Of a stretch of 38,944 bases of DNA, positions 37,686 to 38,944 are shown one piece after another. Position numbers and translations under genes: made by a program. The DNA is from a virus. Numbering within the stretch: the stretch's first letter is position 1; each line of letters begins with the position of its first letter. Below the pieces are notes generated by a model. It was not told the origin of the DNA, ran no database searches, and was given only the letters and a program-made list of their open reading frames with translations. The stretch is taken from positions 1 to 38,944 of IMG/VR virus record IMGVR_UViG_3300048834_000213. The stretch is one strand, 5' to 3'.

Positions 37686-37993
37686 AAAATCCAATGAAAT
37701 CAAGGACGTCACAGACGTCACAACCAAAAAAAGTCTGTGACGTCAAATTTCCCTTTAGAATCAAGGACGTCACAGCCGTCACATCTTTTCTACTTTTCTA
37801 TAGAAAAAAAGAGGGGTGTATGTGACGTGTATAATTACTATAATTAACGCACACGCACACATGTGCACGCATATGTAAAAGATCCGTGCAAAGCTGTGAC
37901 GTCTGTGACGTCCTTGATTCTAAAGGGAAAAGTGACGTCACAGGCTGTGACGTCGAGGTCGAGTCTGTGACGTCGTTGATTCTATTGGATTTT
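37686..37993. repeat. Giant palindromic iteron array, candidate replication origin
   Basis: This non-coding block is a 308-bp imperfect palindrome centred near 37839. The outer arms 37686-37716 and 37963-37993 match at 28 of 31 positions; the inner arms 37748-37783 and 37895-37930 match at 35 of 36. The nonamer TGTGACGTC or its complement occurs exactly at 37705, 37714, 37736, 37766, 37895, 37904, 37934, 37946 and 37966, and with one mismatch at 37775 and 37821. The centre (37784-37894) is AT-rich, with a perfect 14-bp palindrome TTTTCTATAGAAAA at 37794-37807. Iterons plus AT-rich DNA next to a primase-helicase gene suggest an origin; a partition or master regulatory site is the alternative. 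Confidence 0.8.
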
Positions 37994-38040
37994 TTTCCGG
38001 GGGTTGACCGGGGGGTGTTCGGACGGCTACTGTGGCCATC

Positions 38041-38703
38041 ATGATCATCGACCTCGAACACAATCTGGACGACGCGCGGCGGGACACGCTCGGTTTTTTC
38101 CGGGACCAGATCCCGTTCGCAATGACGCGCGCCATCAACGACACGATGATGGATGTTCAGCGGCATCTGCGGGGGACCACGCTGCCGGCGGCCTGGACGA
38201 ACCGCAACAAGGCGCTGCCTCGCGCCATGACCTCGATCATCCCGGATGCGCAGGGGCGGCCGGGGTTGATGAACTCGCGCACGAGGAAATTCGAGGTGGT
38301 GATCGGGCCGGCGCGCAATAACCGGGGGTATCTGGCCGGGGAGGGGTTTGCCGATCGCAACGTCAGCGGGGCGACGAAAACACCCAAGGGCTCGGCTGTG
38401 GCCATCCCGAAGATCGACAAGGGACTCCGACGCAACGCCACCGGCTCGATCCCGAACCGTCTCAGGCCACGCAACAACCCGAAGCTGTTCAAGAAAGACG
38501 GCGCGTTGTTCGAGCGTCAGAAGGTCGGCGGAAAGAAAACCATCGTCAAGCGATACACCCTGACGCCCCAGGCGAAAGGCACACGACATCTGCGGCGGTT
38601 CTATCCCGATGCGAACATGGTGGTCAGCCGGGTTTTTTCCGGGCACTTCGACACGCGGTTCGATCAGGCGATCCGCACCTCACGGTTTTTTCTGGGCAGG
38701 TGA
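38041..38703 (+). CDS. Putative gpZ-like tail completion protein
   Basis: A 220-residue basic protein, alone between the palindromic array and the right edge. The beginning QIPFAMTRAINDTMMDVQRH followed by WTNRNKALPRAM, the middle GYLAGEGFADRNVSGATKTP with VAIPKIDKGLRR, and the basic C-terminal RHLRRFYPDANMVV resemble phage minor tail proteins of the Z type (tail completion, joining to the head). Lambda has Z between FII and U; here no gene lies there, which makes displacement plausible. The GTG at 38032 is in frame, but ATG 38041 is favoured; the ribosome-binding site is weak. A terminator overlaps its stop. Similarity was judged by eye. Confidence 0.5.
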   Translation: MIIDLEHNLDDARRDTLGFFRDQIPFAMTRAINDTMMDVQRHLRGTTLPAAWTNRNKALPRAMTSIIPDAQGRPGLMNSRTRKFEVVIGPARNNRGYLAGEGFADRNVSGATKTPKGSAVAIPKIDKGLRRNATGSIPNRLRPRNNPKLFKKDGALFERQKVGGKKTIVKRYTLTPQAKGTRHLRRFYPDANMVVSRVFSGHFDTRFDQAIRTSRFFLGR

Positions 38704-38722
38704 GTCGACCTGTCGGTTTTTT
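38695..38722 (+). terminator. Rho-independent terminator after the gpZ-like gene
   Basis: GGCAGGT (38695-38701) pairs with ACCTGTC (38708-38714) in a 7-bp stem (one G-U pair) with a 6-base loop, followed by GG and six T (38717-38722). The stem contains the last codons of the gene; a second T6 tract follows at 38728-38733. Confidence 0.6.
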
Positions 38723-38776
38723 CCGGGTTTTTTCCGGGGCGCCGATTTTCAGGGGTCCAAGGTCGAAATCCTCGGC

Positions 38777-38828
38777 GTTAGCGCTAACATTCAACGAACC
38801 GCATGTTAGCGCTAACGGTAGCGCTAAC
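38777..38828. promoter_or_regulatory. Three LacI-type operator palindromes
   Basis: GTTAGCGCTAAC, a perfect 12-bp palindrome, occurs at 38777-38788 and 38805-38816; GGTAGCGCTAAC (one change) follows directly at 38817-38828. The second and third lie within a longer segment beginning ATGTTAGC and ending GCTAACAT. Palindromes with a central CG in this form are the usual operators of LacI-family regulators in proteobacteria. No LacI-family gene is in the window. The rest of the 241 bases after 38703 holds no gene. Confidence 0.6.
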
Positions 38829-38841
38829 ATTGACCCTGGCG

Positions 38842-38944
38842 CCTCGAGCGCCTGCACCTGCCGCTGGCCGTCCTCGAGCGCCTGCACCTGCCGCTGGCCG
38901 TCCTCGAGCGCCTGCACCTGCCGCTGGCCGTCCTCGAGCGCCTG
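38842..38944. repeat. 30-bp tandem repeat at the right edge
   Basis: Three full 30-bp units begin at 38842, 38872 and 38902, and a partial 13-base unit runs to the last base. The unit begins cctcgagcgcctgcacctgc. As 30 is a multiple of three, one minus-strand frame reads a constant decapeptide ALEDGQRQVQ, which would suit a coiled coil, but no start or stop context supports a gene within the window. Confidence 0.93.

Noticed and set aside
37686-37993. Reading the TGACGTC sites as CRE-like or as a rho-independent terminator cluster
   Set aside because: The eukaryotic CRE resemblance has no meaning here, and the arms are too far apart (over 100 bases) for a terminator hairpin.
38624-38917. Leftward frame beginning MQALEDGQ at the right edge
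   Set aside because: It has no upstream start signal within the window, crosses the operator palindromes and the terminator, and then mirrors the Z-like gene. Only the decapeptide repeat is of interest.
1-38944. Prophage with attachment sites at the edges
   Set aside because: No integrase, excisionase, repressor or tRNA gene is seen, and the two edges carry unrelated repeats rather than a common att core.

Overview
The window reads as an almost complete genome of a tailed phage with a long non-contractile tail (siphovirus type). Its virion genes follow the lambda plan: Nu1/A-type terminase, W-like joiner, portal, protease-capsid fusion, FII- and U-like proteins, tail tube, G/GT chaperones, tape measure, then the tip proteins K, I and J. 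DNA is GC-rich. A phage-borne GapR (DUF2312), a family typical of Alphaproteobacteria, together with the codon habits, suggests an alphaproteobacterial host, perhaps of the Rhodobacter group; this is inference. I found no integrase, excisionase or CI-like repressor, so a virulent lifestyle is likely but not proven.

Layout. Bases 1-560 are non-coding: six 20-bp tandem repeats, then a spacer that may hold a cos-type packaging region and a promoter. Bases 561-21405 (+) form one tightly overlapped late operon: small membrane protein, terminase small subunit, a lysis cassette (holin, small membrane protein, amidase, Rz, Rz1) placed between the two terminase genes, terminase large subunit, head genes, tail genes with a programmed -1 frameshift at GGGAAAC, a glycine-rich fibre protein and a 1217-residue tailspike/fibre. 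Bases 28603-21402 (-) form the first replication operon: a P/A-rich protein, a PD-(D/E)XK nuclease, GapR, an unknown protein, an Acb2-like anti-CBASS protein, a single-strand DNA-binding protein, a MazG-like pyrophosphohydrolase, a compact family B DNA polymerase, small proteins and a dNMP kinase. Overlapping divergent promoters at 28625-28666 separate it from a second early operon, 28677-36643 (+): helicase, pentapeptide-repeat protein, HD phosphohydrolase, VRR-NUC nuclease, TetR-type DNA-binding domain, SLOG protein, two DNA methyltransferases, SANT-like protein and primase-helicase. A short leftward operon of four small genes (37617-36648) follows.

The most striking element is non-coding. 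Bases 37686-37993 form a giant imperfect palindrome in which a nonamer (TGTGACGTC or its complement; 9 exact and 2 near copies) is laid out almost mirror-symmetrically around an AT-rich centre. It looks like a replication origin or a partition/regulatory site with dyad symmetry. To its right lie a putative gpZ-like tail completion gene, displaced from its usual place in the head-tail block, a terminator, three LacI-type operator palindromes and a 30-bp tandem repeat that runs to the window edge. If the molecule is circular or its ends join, this block sits just upstream of the late operon.

How it works together: the early operons provide nucleotide supply (dNMP kinase, MazG, HD phosphohydrolase), replication (primase-helicase, polymerase B, SSB, helicase, nucleases), DNA modification and defence evasion (two methyltransferases, Acb2). 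The late operon builds, packages and releases virions. Nearly all genes overlap by ATGA, GTGA or TGATG, which points to pervasive translational coupling.
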